Notes under the pieces: model-generated | Databases searched by the model: none | What the model saw: only the letters and a program-made list of their open reading frames with translations | Told to the model about the DNA's origin: nothing | Program-made: the position numbers and the translations under genes | NCBI RefSeq assembly: GCF_900105115.1 | Contig: NZ_FNRV01000001.1 | Span: 2,352,001-2,416,000 of the forward strand | Direction of reading: 5' to 3' | Source: Pseudomonas mohnii | Lineage (GTDB): Bacteria; Pseudomonadota; Gammaproteobacteria; Pseudomonadales; Pseudomonadaceae | Length of the DNA stretch: 64,000 nt | Part shown: positions 53,299 through 64,000 of the stretch, in pieces | Layout: every line of letters begins with the position of its first letter | How positions within the stretch are numbered: position 1 is the first letter of the stretch

Positions 53299-53640
53299 GG
53301 CGCGGAGTAAAGGAAAACCCTTACGAAACTGAGATTTAGGAGCATAAAAGGAGGGGTAACGAGAATCTGGCAGATGAAACTGCCCGATAACTTGAACCAG
53401 CACAGAAGGCTGCATTCGGAAGTTAAAGTAATTTATTAAGAGTAAGATTTTTTCGGTATTACGAAAGTGCTTCTGCTGACGATTCTGAGAGGAGGGAAAA
53501 TCGGTGCTGCATCGAGTTTAGGCGTTCATCACCAGCGCAGGCAAATTGATATCACGCAACCCCTTCTACTGACAACGCCGCATGACAACATTTTCACCAT
53601 CCACACCCTGCTCAATGATTTAAGCAGGAGGGGAGAAAAA
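53299..53640. other. Gap between the dcw promoter and rnpB, no gene seen
   Basis: This AT-richer stretch has two AGGAGGG-like purine runs (near 53349 and 53491), but no open frame starts at a suitable distance from either. No hairpin of note was found. It probably holds the 3' flank of rnpB and the upstream side of the mraZ promoter. Confidence 0.5.
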
Positions 53641-53996
53641 GGTGGAGAGTCGATCTGTAAGCCGGGTTCTGTCTTGAACAGTCATTCGTCTACGATGGCC
53701 ATCACTGGACATCTTTAGCAACCTACCCGGTCCCAGCGCGGGCCACGCCTTGGGACCCTATTTGGTCTTGCTCCAAGTGGGGTTTACCTAGCCACGAACT
53801 GTTGCCAGACGTGCGGTGCGCTCTTACCGCACCTTTTCACCCTTACCGGCGCCGAAGCGCTTAGGCGGTTATTTTCTGTGGCACTTTCCGTAGGCTCACG
53901 CCTCCCAGGCATTACCTGGCACTTCGCCCTATGGAGCCCGGACTTTCCTCCCCCCCCTAATTTTCATAGAGGGCAGCGACTGTCCGATCGACTCTC
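53641..53996 (-). ncRNA. rnpB: RNase P RNA (M1 RNA), bacterial type A
   Basis: The minus strand reads AGAGTCGATCGGACAGTCGC at the 5' end and closes with the complementary ATCGACTCTCC at the 3' end, forming helix P1. Conserved type-A segments are visible: GAGGAAAGTCCGGGCTCC near the 5' end, ACAGAAAATAACCGCC, GGTAAGGGTGAAAAGG, TAGGTAAACCCCA and AGACAGAACCCGGCTTACAG near the 3' end. The length is about 355 nt. It makes the catalytic subunit that cuts tRNA 5' leaders. It lies between rsmI and mraZ on the same strand. Confidence 0.97.
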
Positions 53997-54004
53997 CGGC
54001 GCGA

Positions 54005-54033
54005 AGGTTAACGGCAGAGCGCCCGAAGAACAA
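54005..54033 (-). promoter_or_regulatory. Promoter of rnpB
   Basis: The minus strand has -35 TTGTTC (54028-54033), a 17-nt spacer and -10 TAACCT (54005-54010), placing the start about 9-14 nt further on, at the RNase P RNA 5' end. Confidence 0.7.
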
Positions 54034-54070
54034 GCGCTAAACGCCTTTTACCGCGCCTGCGCGTCGGGTT

Positions 54071-54943
54071 TTACTCGCCCTTCTGTTTATCCAGCGCGAC
54101 CTGGTACAAAACATTTTTACGCTCGCCGGTAATTTGCGCAGCCAATGCGGCAGCGCGCTTGAGCGGCATTTCTTCGAGCAACAGGTTAAGCACGCGCATC
54201 GCCTCGCTGCTGACAGCGTCCTCACTCTCGGGAGCCGTCCACCCCGCCACCAGCACTACGCATTCGCCGCGCTGCTGGTTGCTGTCCGACTCAACGAACT
54301 CACGCAGCTCGGCTAATGGCAAGCCTTTGAGTGTTTCAAAGGTCTTGGTCAGTTCACGCGCCAATAACGCCGGACGCTCGCCACCGAATACCAGCTCCAT
54401 GTCCTGCAGACATTCGAGGATACGGTGTGGCGCCTCGTAGAATATCAACGTACGCGGTTCCTCCTTGACGAGTTCAAGGCGTGCGCGCCGTCCCACGGCC
54501 TTGGCCGGCAGAAACCCCTCGAAAATGAAACGATCCGATGGCAACCCCGCCGCCGACAGCGCTGCGATCAATGCACAGGCACCCGGCACTGGCACTACGT
54601 TAATGCCTGCCGCACGAGCCTGACGCACCAAGTGATAGCCAGGATCGGAAATCAGCGGCGTTCCCGCATCGGAAATCAGCGCCACATCATCACCGGCCAG
54701 CAGCCGGGTAATAAAGCGGCTACCTTCATCCCGCTCGTTGTGCTCATGACAGGCAGCCAGCGGCGTCGCGATGCCGAAGTGTTGCATCAGCCTCTGGGAA
54801 TGCCGGGTGTCTTCGGCGGCGATCAGTGCGACCTCGCGCAGAATCTTCAGCGCACGCGCACTGATGTCGTCCAGGTTGCCGATGGGCGTCGCCACCACAT
54901 AAAGCGAGCCCGCAGCGGAATTCAAAGCACCTGGAGCAGTCAA
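54071..54943 (-). CDS. rsmI: 16S rRNA 2'-O-ribose C1402 methyltransferase RsmI
   Basis: RsmI methylates the ribose of C1402, the partner modification to RsmH. The family core SLYVVATPIGNLDDISARAL, ALISDAGTPLISDPGYHLVR and VPVPGACALIAALSAAGLPS is intact. The start is uncertain. A TTG at 54943 (MTAPGALNSAAGS, 290 residues) has GAGG 8 nt upstream. A GTG at 54952 and an ATG at 55015 are in frame but have weaker signals. The gene diverges from lpoA and is followed by rnpB. Confidence 0.9.
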   Translation of the reverse strand: MTAPGALNSAAGSLYVVATPIGNLDDISARALKILREVALIAAEDTRHSQRLMQHFGIATPLAACHEHNERDEGSRFITRLLAGDDVALISDAGTPLISDPGYHLVRQARAAGINVVPVPGACALIAALSAAGLPSDRFIFEGFLPAKAVGRRARLELVKEEPRTLIFYEAPHRILECLQDMELVFGGERPALLARELTKTFETLKGLPLAELREFVESDSNQQRGECVVLVAGWTAPESEDAVSSEAMRVLNLLLEEMPLKRAAALAAQITGERKNVLYQVALDKQKGE

Positions 54944-55152
54944 AGCGCACACCTCATGATCGATAAAGTCGCCATTGTAACGCGTCGCGACGCCCGCGAT
55001 ACGCGCAAGGAACACTCGCCTTTGCGACCTCTTGCGCCCTCGCGCAACATTTGTACGAGCTAAATTGATCGATTCACGCCAGTAACATCGCGCCCCGGCC
55101 AGCGCTTGGGTACAATTCCACGCTAATTTGATCGAGTATCAGGAACGCTTAC

Positions 55153-56963
55153 ATGATCGCTTGCCTGCGGCTGTTCACTGCCCTCTGCCTCGCTGCCTTG
55201 CTGGCCGCTTGCGCCAGTTCGCCCTCCTCCAGCCTTGGCGAACTCCCACGAACCCCGGATGCCAGCATTGAGCAACTGCTTGAAAAAGCGGCTCAAAGCA
55301 AAACACCGGAAGAAGCTGCACTGTTTCGCCTGAGCGCAGCAGACCTGGCCTACCACCAAGGCAATGCCGGCCAGTCCGCGCAGATCCTGCAACAGGTTCA
55401 GGTCGAACAACTCAAGCCGGGGCAACAGATCTTCGCCAGCACCCTGGCGGCGGAACTGGCCATGACCCGCAATCAGCCCAAAGCCGCGCTGAGCGCCTTG
55501 AGCCACCCCAGCCTGCAGCGCCTGAGCGAAATGCCTGCCGAGCAACAGGTCCGCACCGGAACGGTTCACGCCCGCGCCCTTGAAGCCGATGGTCAGACGC
55601 TGGCCGCCGCAAAGGAACGGATCTTCATCGCGCCGATGCTGAGCGGAGACGCCGCTCGCAAAAACCACGAAGCCATCTGGACACTGATCGCTTCGCTGCC
55701 AACCGATCAATTGCAGCCAAACACTACCGATGACCTCGGCGGCTGGATGGCGCTGGCACTGGCCGTAAAATCGGCCGGCACCCTGGAACAGCAGCAGGCC
55801 GCGATCGACAACTGGCGCGCCCAGAACCCGAAGCACCCCGCCGCTATCCAACTGCCATTGCCATTGACCAACCTCAAGCAACTGGCCAGCCAACCCTTGA
55901 GCAAGATTGCCCTGCTGCTACCTCAAGACGGCCCGCTGGCGTCGGTTGGCAAGGCACTGCGTGAAGGTTTCATGGCCGCCCACTATCAGGCGCAACAGGC
56001 CGGACAAAAGCCGCCAGCCATCGAGTTCTATGACAGTTCGCGCCTGACCAATCTCGACGAGTTCTACCGCAAGGCCCAGGCCGATGGCGTGCAGCTGGTC
56101 GTCGGCCCACTGGAAAAGCCACTGGTCAAACAACTCAGCACTCGCCCACAACTGCCGATCACCACCCTGGCACTGAACTACAGCGAAGGCGAGCAAGGTC
56201 CGGCCCAACTGTTCCAGTTTGGTCTTGCAGCGGAAGACGAGGCACGCGAAGTATCGCGCCGCGCTCGCGCCGACGGCCTGCATCGCGCCGCCATCATGGT
56301 GCCGAAAGGTGAATGGGGCGATCGCGTCCTCAAGGCTTTCAGCCAGGACTGGCAAGCCAACGGCGGCAGCGTCGTCGCCACCGAACGCGTCGACCAGCCA
56401 GTGCAACTGGCCCAGCAAATTGCCGACATGTTCCAGCTGCGTCAGAGCGAAGGTCGCGCCAAGAGCCTGCAAAGCACCATAGGCTCGCAGGTTGCCGCCC
56501 AACCTTCCCGCCGTCAGGACATCGAATTCATCTTCCTGGCTGCCACCCCGCAACAAGCCCAACAAATCAAACCGACCCTGAACTTCCAGTACGCGGGTGA
56601 TGTTCCGGTTTACGCCACTTCCCACGTCTTCAGTGCCAGCGGCGATGTGAACCAGTACAACGACATGAACGGCATTCGCTTCTGCGAAACCCCATGGCTG
56701 CTGGAGGCTAATGATCCGCTGCGTCGCCAGGTCACCGCACAATGGCCACAGGCGGCCGGCAGCCTGGGGCGCCTGTATGCGATGGGCGTCGACGCCTATC
56801 GCCTGGCCCCACGCCTGGGCCAACTCAAGGCCTTGCCTGAAAGCCGTGTCGAAGGTCAATCGGGCAGCCTGGGCATGACGCAGAACCAGCGCATCGTAAG
56901 GCAGTTGCCATGGGCCCAGTTCGTCAATGGCCAGGTTCAACGCCTGCCGGACACTCCACGCTG

Positions 56964-56964
<1 letters not shown>
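55153..56964 (+). CDS. lpoA: Penicillin-binding protein activator LpoA-like lipoprotein
   Basis: This outer-membrane lipoprotein stimulates the bifunctional PBP1A-type synthase. The 603-residue product has a lipoprotein signal (ALLAAC lipobox), an N-terminal TPR-like helical domain (about residues 30-240) and a C-terminal periplasmic-binding-like domain (from about 250: KIALLLPQDGPLASVGKALR). It is divergent from rsmI, the same place as yraM/lpoA in E. coli. Pseudomonas also uses LpoP for PBP1B, so the exact partner here is inferred. TACAAT at 55111-55116 may be its -10. Confidence 0.88.
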
Positions 56965-58596
<1,632 letters not shown>

Positions 58597-58598
58597 GA

Positions 58599-58700
58599 CC
58601 TGCAGGAGCGAGCCTGCTCGCGAAAAACGTCCGGTGAATACGTTCATTCAGACAGCCCGCGTTATCGTTCACGCCCATCGCGAGCAGGCTCGCTCCTACA
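58599..58700. repeat. REPIN after dolP
   Basis: CCTGCAGGAGCGAGCCTGCT (58599-58623) and the inverse ATCGCGAGCAGGCTCGCTCC (58676-58700) flank about 52 nt. Confidence 0.88.
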
Positions 58701-58720
58701 TCGTTTGAAGGCGCTGAAAT

Positions 58721-58756
58721 AAAAAGGGTGATCCTTGCGGATCACCCTTTTTTTTA
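58721..58756. terminator. Bidirectional terminator between dolP and sspB
   Basis: AAAAAGGGTGATCC (58721-58734) pairs with GGATCACCCTTTTT around TTGC, with T runs on both strands. The sspB stop codon lies in its outer edge. Confidence 0.9.
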
Positions 58757-59167
58757 TTTCACCACTTTCAAACTAGGTCGACCGCTGGGACGCGGCGGCT
58801 CGCTGTCGGGTGGCGGAATATCGTCATCCGGCTCGAGCCCTTCATCGTCTTCCATGGGCGACTCCAGATCGAACACCATACCCTGGCCATTCTCCCGGGC
58901 ATAAATACCCAGGATCGATGCGATAGGCACGTACAGCGTGTGTGGTACACCGCCGAAGCGCCCCTCGAAACTGACCGCTTCGTTATCCATGTGCAAATGA
59001 CGCACGGCTTGCGGCGATACATTCAGGACAATCTGTCCATCACTGGCAAAACCCTGCGGCACCTGCACCGACGGATACTCGGAATTGACCAGCATGTGCG
59101 GGGTGCAATCATTGTCCACAATCCACTCATAGAGCGCACGGACCAGATAAGGTCGACTGGAGTTCAT
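58754..59167 (-). CDS. sspB: ClpXP adaptor SspB
   Basis: SspB binds ssrA-tagged proteins and delivers them to ClpXP. The 137-residue product has the folded substrate-binding domain (MNSSRPYLVRALYEWIVDND; FEGRFGGVPHTLYVPIASIL), a long acidic, proline-rich linker and the C-terminal ClpX-binding tail GRPSLKVVK. That is the full architecture of the E. coli adaptor. It lies 16 nt after sspA and is probably co-transcribed with it. Confidence 0.95.
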   Translation of the reverse strand: MNSSRPYLVRALYEWIVDNDCTPHMLVNSEYPSVQVPQGFASDGQIVLNVSPQAVRHLHMDNEAVSFEGRFGGVPHTLYVPIASILGIYARENGQGMVFDLESPMEDDEGLEPDDDIPPPDSEPPRPSGRPSLKVVK

Positions 59168-59183
59168 AGCGGCTCCTTAAGCC

Positions 59184-59801
59184 TTAGCGCATATCGCGTT
59201 CGACACCAGACAGACTCGCCTGGAAAGCCTCACGCGCAAACTGGCGCTCCATGTAATCAAGCAGCGGCTTGGCGGGCCGCGGCAGTTCTATACCCAGAAT
59301 CGGCAATCGCCAGAGTATTGGCAATAGGCAGCAATCCACCAGGCTTTGTTCCTCGCTGAGGAAAAACGGCTTGTCGGCAAACAACGGCGACACGCCGGTC
59401 AGACTTTCGCGCAGTTCTTTACGCGCTACGGCGCGAGCGGCCTCTTTGGTCCGCGAATCCAGGATCAGATCCACGAGACCACACCAGTCACGCTGAATAC
59501 GATGAATCAGCAAACGACTGTTGGCACGCGCCACCGGATAAACCGGCAGTAGTGGCGGGTGCGGATAACGCTCATCCAGATATTCCATCACCACCGTTGA
59601 CTCCCACAACGCCAGGTCACGATCGACCAGGGTGGGCAAGCTGCCATAAGGGTTCACTTCGATCAGTTTAGGCGGCTGGCGGCCAGCTTCCACGTAAATG
59701 ATCTCGGCGCTTACACCCTTCTCTGCCAGTACGATTCGCACTCGGTGGGAATAGTGGTCGGCGGGGTCGGAGTAACAGGCCAACCGATTGGTCACGCCCA
59801 T
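59184..59801 (-). CDS. sspA: Stringent starvation protein A
   Basis: SspA is a glutathione-S-transferase-fold protein that binds RNA polymerase and affects stress and virulence genes. The 205-residue product has the thioredoxin-like N-terminal domain ([20 protein letters not shown]) and an all-helical C-terminal domain. The PHP-type surface loop (RYPHPPLLP) seen in RNA-polymerase-binding SspA is present. It is first in the sspA-sspB pair, downstream of petABC and separated from it by a terminator. Confidence 0.95.
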   Translation of the reverse strand: MGVTNRLACYSDPADHYSHRVRIVLAEKGVSAEIIYVEAGRQPPKLIEVNPYGSLPTLVDRDLALWESTVVMEYLDERYPHPPLLPVYPVARANSRLLIHRIQRDWCGLVDLILDSRTKEAARAVARKELRESLTGVSPLFADKPFFLSEEQSLVDCCLLPILWRLPILGIELPRPAKPLLDYMERQFAREAFQASLSGVERDMR

Positions 59802-59838
59802 GGCGATCCTCCTCGCTTGTAGAAATTATCGGAAGCGG

Positions 59839-59863
59839 AAAAACGAGCGCGCCCAGAGGGCGC
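59839..59863 (-). terminator. Terminator after petC
   Basis: On the minus strand GCGCCC-TCT-GGGCGC (plus 59849-59863) is followed by GCTCG and T5 (59839-59843). A second, longer pairing of the right arm with 59908-59923 is also possible. Confidence 0.6.
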
Positions 59864-59951
59864 CTCCCGTAACGCCTGGATCACCAGACTCGTTACACCT
59901 TCAGAGACGCCCTTGGGCGCGCGCGATTAACAGCAAATGCTTAAAGCTTTA

Positions 59952-60731
59952 TCAGTGCACATCTTTCCAGTATTCGCGCTTGAGCAAGTAGGCGAATACG
60001 AAGAAGAACGCCAGGTACAGCAATACATACGTACCGATGCGCTGATGCTGCAGCTTAACCGGGTTAGCCGAGTAAGCCAGGAAGGTTACCAGATTCTTGA
60101 CCTTCTCATCGAACTGCTCTTCGGTCAAAGCACCACTTTTCGGCACAATCGTCAGCTGATCGCACGCCTCATGTGTCAGCGGCGTACCGGTGAGCGGATC
60201 AAATTGCTTCTTGCCGTCTTCGACGATCTGAACCTGTTTGCAACCGACAACCTGACGACCTTGCAGGCCGACCAGGACGTTTGGCATGCCAACATTCGGG
60301 AAGACCTTGTTATTCACACCCCATGGGCGCGCCGGATCTTCGTAGAACGACTTCAGGTAGCCATAGAGCCAGTCAGTACCACGAACGCGGGCAACCAGCG
60401 TCAGGTCGGGCGGAGCCGCACCGAACCAGGTCTTGGCGTCAGCTGGCTGCATGCCGATGCTCATGTGGTCGCCAATCTTGGCGCCAGTGAATATCAAATG
60501 GCTTTGCATCAGATCCGCAGGGATATCCAGATCATTGGCCACTCGCTCATAGCGCTGGTATTTCGCGCTGTGACAGCCCATGCAATAGTTGGTGAATGTA
60601 CGCGCACCATCTTGCAAGGCGACTTTGTCAGCAACGTCGATCTCAACCTTTTCGAGCTCAGGCTCAAGAGCGTTGGCAAAAGACACGACAGGAAGCGCAG
60701 CAAGAATCAAAACTGCAAATAACTTTTTCAT
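59952..60731 (-). CDS. petC: Ubiquinol-cytochrome c reductase, cytochrome c1
   Basis: This is the cytochrome c1 subunit of the bc1 complex, which passes electrons from the Rieske centre to cytochrome c. The 259-residue product has a cleavable signal (FAVLILAALPVVSFANA), the haem site CMGCH near residue 54, a later Met ligand region (SIGMQPADAKTWFGAAPPDL) and a C-terminal membrane anchor (about residues 228-248). It is the last gene of petABC and shares one base with petB. Confidence 0.96.
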   Translation of the reverse strand: MKKLFAVLILAALPVVSFANALEPELEKVEIDVADKVALQDGARTFTNYCMGCHSAKYQRYERVANDLDIPADLMQSHLIFTGAKIGDHMSIGMQPADAKTWFGAAPPDLTLVARVRGTDWLYGYLKSFYEDPARPWGVNNKVFPNVGMPNVLVGLQGRQVVGCKQVQIVEDGKKQFDPLTGTPLTHEACDQLTIVPKSGALTEEQFDEKVKNLVTFLAYSANPVKLQHQRIGTYVLLYLAFFFVFAYLLKREYWKDVH

Positions 60732-61945
60732 CAGCCAGTCACCCTTTCCGGAACCGGTTTGGTCTTCTCAAGCCTGGTGTAGAACGGCATCAGAATGAAG
60801 TAGGCGAAGTACAGGAAGGTACATACCTGCGACAGCAGCGTCCGCTCAGGGGTTGGAGCCAGAACACCCAGAACGCCCAGGATCACGAACGCGATGCAGA
60901 ACACCCAGAGCCAGATCTTGCTCAGCCAGCCCTTGTAGCGCATCGACTTGACCGGACTACGGTCCAGCCAAGGCAGGACGAACAGCACAGCAATGGCAGC
61001 CCCCATCGCGATTACACCCAGGAGCTTGTCAGGAACAGCCCGAAGGATCGCGTAAAACGGAGTGAAATACCAAACCGGAGCAATATGCGCAGGCGTCTTG
61101 AAAGCGTTCGCCGGTTCAAAGTTCGGCTTCTCGAGGAAGTAACCACCCATTTCCGGGAAGAAGAACACGATCGAACAGAAGATGAACAGGAACACCACCA
61201 CGCCGACGATATCTTTCACGGTGTAGTACGGGTGGAAGGCAATGCCGTCCAGCGGTACACCGTTTTCGTCCTTGTGCTTCTTGATGTCCACGCCGTCCGG
61301 GTTGTTCGAACCGACTTCGTGCAATGCCAGAACGTGCAGCACGACCAGGCCGAGAATAACGATCGGCAAGGCAACCACGTGCAAGGCGAAGAAGCGGTTC
61401 AGCGTAATACCCGAAATCAGGTAGTCACCACGGATCCACTGGGTCAGGTCGTTACCGATGACCGGGATCGCACCGAACAGCGAGATGATCACCTGGGCAC
61501 CCCAGTAGGACATCTGACCCCATGGCAGCAGGTAACCCATGAAGGCTTCAGCCATCAGCGCCAGGTAAATCAGCATGCCGAAGACCCACACCAGCTCACG
61601 CGGCTTCTGGTACGAACCGTAGAGCAAGCCACGGAACATGTGCAGATAGACCACGATGAAGAACGCCGAAGCGCCGGTGGAGTGCAGCAGACGCAGGATC
61701 GAGCCGTACTCGACGTCGCGCATGATGTATTCGACGGAAGCAAACGCCTCTTCCGCCGACGGGGTGTAGCTCATGGTCAGCCAGACACCGGTAACGATCT
61801 GGTTGACCAGAACGAGCAGGGCCAGGGAGCCAAAGAAATAGAAGAAGTTGAAGTTTTTCGGGGCGTAGTACTTGCTGAGATGGTCTTCCCACATCTTGGT
61901 CGCGGGAAAGCGCGCATCAACCCAATCCATGAACTTGCTCATCAC
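60731..61945 (-). CDS. petB: Ubiquinol-cytochrome c reductase, cytochrome b
   Basis: Cytochrome b is the membrane core of the bc1 complex and carries haems bL and bH and the quinol sites. The 404-residue product has eight helices, paired histidines in helix B (LLHSTGASAFFIVVYLHMFR) and helix D (RFFALHVVALPIVILGLVVL). The Qo motif region includes LPWGQMSYWGAQVIISLFGA and a PEWY-like segment present as PVWYFTPFYAIL. It overlaps petA by 4 nt. Confidence 0.96.
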   Translation of the reverse strand: MMSKFMDWVDARFPATKMWEDHLSKYYAPKNFNFFYFFGSLALLVLVNQIVTGVWLTMSYTPSAEEAFASVEYIMRDVEYGSILRLLHSTGASAFFIVVYLHMFRGLLYGSYQKPRELVWVFGMLIYLALMAEAFMGYLLPWGQMSYWGAQVIISLFGAIPVIGNDLTQWIRGDYLISGITLNRFFALHVVALPIVILGLVVLHVLALHEVGSNNPDGVDIKKHKDENGVPLDGIAFHPYYTVKDIVGVVVFLFIFCSIVFFFPEMGGYFLEKPNFEPANAFKTPAHIAPVWYFTPFYAILRAVPDKLLGVIAMGAAIAVLFVLPWLDRSPVKSMRYKGWLSKIWLWVFCIAFVILGVLGVLAPTPERTLLSQVCTFLYFAYFILMPFYTRLEKTKPVPERVTG

Positions 61946-62535
61946 GCTTTCTCCGTATCGACGCCAATGACAATGATGTCATCGGTCTCATAGGAATGCG
62001 GGGGTACTGGCAGGTTCAAAGGCGCGGGTTGCGACTTGTAGACGCGGCCAGCCAGGTCGTAGTGGGAGCCGTGGCATGGGCAGAAATAGCCACCTACCCA
62101 GTCTTTGCCAAGATCCGCGGGAGCGACTTCCGGACGGAAAGTCGGCGAGCAACCGAGGTGCGTGCAGATACCAATCAGCAGCAGAACCTCAGGTTTGATC
62201 GAACGGGTTTCCGGATCTACATAGGTCGGTTGAGTCGAGTTCTTGGAGGTAGGGTCAGACAACTGGCCCTCGATCTTCTTCAGATTCCCCAGGATTTCCT
62301 GCGTACGGCGGACGATGAATACCGGCTGACCGCGCCACTCAGCAATCATCTGCTGGCCTGGCTCGATTTTGCTGACATTCACTTTCACCGGTGCACCTGC
62401 GGCTTTCGCCTTGGCACTGGGAAACCATGACCCCACGAACGGGACCGCAGCCCCCACCGCTCCTGCAGCACCCACCACGGATGTGGCTGCTACCAAGAAG
62501 CGACGCCGGCCTGCATTCACGCCGTCATTGCTCAT
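61942..62535 (-). CDS. petA: Ubiquinol-cytochrome c reductase, Rieske iron-sulfur subunit
   Basis: The Rieske protein accepts electrons from quinol. The 197-residue product starts with a Tat-type twin-arginine segment (NAGRRRFLVAATSVVGAAGA) that serves as its membrane anchor. Cluster ligands are CTHLGC and CPCHGS (two Cys-X-His pairs). It is the first gene of petABC. Confidence 0.97.
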   Translation of the reverse strand: MSNDGVNAGRRRFLVAATSVVGAAGAVGAAVPFVGSWFPSAKAKAAGAPVKVNVSKIEPGQQMIAEWRGQPVFIVRRTQEILGNLKKIEGQLSDPTSKNSTQPTYVDPETRSIKPEVLLLIGICTHLGCSPTFRPEVAPADLGKDWVGGYFCPCHGSHYDLAGRVYKSQPAPLNLPVPPHSYETDDIIVIGVDTEKA

Positions 62536-62679
62536 TCAGTCCTCTCCCATCAGCTTTGTGGCCTGTTAAATCAGGCATCTACTAAGTAAAACTCTGTACT
62601 TATAAAAATTTTGCCGAATGGTAATGAAAACCCCCAATTCTGACAAGGTAATTACCTGAGGGCCCCACTCCCAAGCCTT

Positions 62680-62708
62680 GTAGTATAGGGGCTCTGCGCG
62701 TGTGGCAA
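62680..62708 (-). promoter_or_regulatory. Putative promoter of petABC
   Basis: The minus strand has TTGCCA (62703-62708), 17 nt, then TACTAC (62680-62685), with TATACT overlapping it. It lies about 145 nt upstream of petA. Confidence 0.5.
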
Positions 62709-62747
62709 GTTGTCACAGAGCAATTCTTTGATAAATCGCACGCATAA

Positions 62748-62787
62748 AAAAACGCCCAGCTCCGTGAGGAAACTGGGCGTTCTTTTT
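62748..62787. terminator. Terminator after rpsI
   Basis: AACGCCCAG (62751-62759) pairs with CTGGGCGTT (62773-62781). A T7 run follows on the minus strand and a T-rich run on the plus strand. It ends the rplM-rpsI transcript. Confidence 0.88.
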
Positions 62788-62804
62788 TTGAACGTGGAAG
62801 CGAA

Positions 62805-63197
62805 TTAACGCTTCGAGTACTGCGGACGCTTACGCGCTTTACGCAGACCAACTTTCTTACGTTCAACTTCACGTGCATCGCGGGTTACGAAGCCGGCTTT
62901 ACGCAGAGCGCTGCGCAGAGTCTCGTCGTAATCCATCAGAGCGCGAGTGATGCCGTGGCGGATTGCGCCAGCTTGACCACTTACACCACCACCGATCACG
63001 GTGACGTAGATGTCGAACTTCTCGACAGTCTCAGTCAATTCCAGCGGCTGACGAACTACCATGCGGGCAGTTTCGCGGCCGAAGAAATTATCCAGCGAAC
63101 GGTTGTTGATGGAGATGTTACCAGTACCCGGACGCAGGAAAACGCGTGCGGTTGCGGTCTTGCGACGGCCAGTGCCGTAATTTTGAGTCGCCGACAT
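62805..63197 (-). CDS. rpsI: 30S ribosomal protein S9
   Basis: S9 is a small-subunit protein whose C-terminal tail reaches the P-site tRNA. The 130-residue product shows [39 protein letters not shown] and the terminal KRPQYSKR with the conserved basic end. It lies 14 nt after rplM, the universal L13-S9 pairing. Confidence 0.99.
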   Translation of the reverse strand: MSATQNYGTGRRKTATARVFLRPGTGNISINNRSLDNFFGRETARMVVRQPLELTETVEKFDIYVTVIGGGVSGQAGAIRHGITRALMDYDETLRSALRKAGFVTRDAREVERKKVGLRKARKRPQYSKR

Positions 63198-63211
63198 AAT
63201 GAACTATTCCG

Positions 63212-63640
63212 TTAAATCTTCAGTTCTTGGGGCTGCTGAGCAGTATGAGGGTGTGCAGCGCCCGCATAGACTTTCAGCTTACGGTACATGTCGCGACCCA
63301 GCGGGTTCTTAGGCAGCATGCCTTTGACCGCGGTCTCGATCACGCGCTCAGGGGCTTTGGCGATCAGCTTTTCAAAGTTGATCGACTTGATGCCGCCCGG
63401 GAAACCGGAGTGGGAGTAGTACATTTTGTCAGTGGTTTTAGCACCGGTAACACGGATCTGCTCAGCGTTGATTACGACGATGTAGTCGCCGGTGTCAACG
63501 TGAGGAGTGTACTCAGGCTTGTGCTTGCCACGCAGACGGCTCGCGATTTCGGTGGCCAGACGACCCAGGGTCTGACCAGCAGCGTCGACGACAAACCAGT
63601 CGCGCTTTACTGTTTCCGGTTTAGCAGTAAAAGTTTTCAT
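63212..63640 (-). CDS. rplM: 50S ribosomal protein L13
   Basis: L13 is an early-assembly large-subunit protein. The 142-residue product shows [40 protein letters not shown] and [20 protein letters not shown]. The promoter upstream and the terminator after rpsI define a two-gene operon. Confidence 0.99.
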   Translation of the reverse strand: MKTFTAKPETVKRDWFVVDAAGQTLGRLATEIASRLRGKHKPEYTPHVDTGDYIVVINAEQIRVTGAKTTDKMYYSHSGFPGGIKSINFEKLIAKAPERVIETAVKGMLPKNPLGRDMYRKLKVYAGAAHPHTAQQPQELKI

Positions 63641-63681
63641 TCTTTATAGCCTCAGGGGCCGCCCTGTAAATTAGACGGCGG

Positions 63682-63710
63682 ATCTTACTGAATAGTGCGT
63701 ACTTTGACAA
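63682..63710 (-). promoter_or_regulatory. Promoter of rplM-rpsI
   Basis: The minus strand has -35 TTGTCA (63705-63710), a 17-nt spacer and -10 TAAGAT (63682-63687), leaving a leader of about 35 nt before rplM. Confidence 0.65.
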
Positions 63711-63885
63711 GTCAAAGGCAGCCGGATACAGACGCTTTCGGGGGCTCGGGTCGGCGCGTCCGTTCAACGGCAAGATTCTTCGGCGGCGGCGCATCACTTC
63801 CACTGCAGAAAGAGGTGCGCAATTATGCAGATTGCGAAAAATAATTCAACCTGCTTTTATGATTGTTTTGCCCAAGGAGCACCCG

Positions 63886-64000
63886 ATGGACTATCGCCAG
63901 TTAGGCCGGACCAATCTCAACGTGAGTGCCATCTGCCTCGGAACCATGACCTGGGGCGAGCAAAACAGCGAGGCTGAAGCCTTCGCGCAGATTGAACGGG
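63886..64000 (+). CDS. Aldo/keto reductase (N-terminal part)
   Basis: The open frame starts at an ATG preceded by AAGGAG and runs off the window after 38 full codons. MDYRQLGRTNLNVSAICLGT and MTWGEQNSEAEAF are the typical opening of NADP-dependent aldo/keto reductases of the Tas type. The catalytic Tyr and Lys lie outside the window. It is divergent from rplM across a 245-nt gap. Confidence 0.88.
   Translation, partial: MDYRQLGRTNLNVSAICLGTMTWGEQNSEAEAFAQIER

Noticed and set aside
53467..54132. Open frames of 83-84 codons over the RNase P RNA region
   Set aside because: They overlap the well-conserved rnpB gene on the opposite strand and show no coding features.

Overview
The window is a chromosomal segment of a Pseudomonas, most likely of the P. 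fluorescens group. The evidence is high-GC coding DNA, a complete Pseudomonas-type alginate operon, a division and cell-wall cluster that continues into mraZ, rnpB, rsmI, lpoA, yraN, diaA, dolP, sspBA, petABC, rpsI and rplM in the usual Pseudomonas order, and many REP/REPIN palindromes (GTGGGAGCGAGC type) in the gaps. No tRNA, rRNA, CRISPR array or prophage was seen.

Region 1 (1-16012, + strand) is the alginate operon: algD (N-terminus outside the window), alg8, alg44, algK, algE, algG, algX, algL, algI, algJ, algF, algA, closed by a strong terminator. Together they make GDP-mannuronate (AlgA, AlgD), polymerise it under c-di-GMP control (Alg8, Alg44), acetylate it (AlgI, AlgJ, AlgF, AlgX), epimerise it (AlgG), clear misdirected polymer (AlgL) and export it (AlgK, AlgE). 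Repeats interrupt this operon at four points. One REPIN lies inside the 5' coding part of algK, one lies between algL and algI, and a different hairpin repeat lies between algD and alg8 and between algF and algA.

Region 2 (16013-35300) is accessory and rich in repeats. It holds an IS110-type element that split a REP sequence and carries a bridge-RNA-like non-coding end, a small membrane protein, a short-chain dehydrogenase and an NTF2-like protein. Next come an AaeXAB-like exporter (HlyD, DUF1656, FUSC) with a NodT outer-membrane factor and a divergent LysR regulator, then a tandem 207-bp REPIN array. The region ends with an HAE1-type RND pump operon followed by a two-component system, a small exported protein and a diguanylate cyclase.

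Region 3 (35300-53300, - strand) is the dcw cluster, read from its MraZ-box promoter: mraZ, rsmH, ftsL, ftsI, murE, murF, mraY, murD, ftsW, murG, murC, ddlB, ftsQ, ftsA, ftsZ, then lpxC. Most genes overlap by 1-11 nt.

Region 4 (53300-64000) holds rnpB and rsmI (-), lpoA-yraN-diaA-dolP (+), sspA-sspB (-), the cytochrome bc1 operon petABC (-), rplM-rpsI (-) and the start of an aldo/keto reductase gene (+).

Most of the window is conserved core biology. The points worth a second look concern the repeats: the IS110 element inside a REP with an apparent matching guide RNA, the in-frame REPIN in algK, and the tandemly amplified REPIN unit. Gene starts given here are choices from ribosome-binding sites and family alignments held in memory; no search was run.
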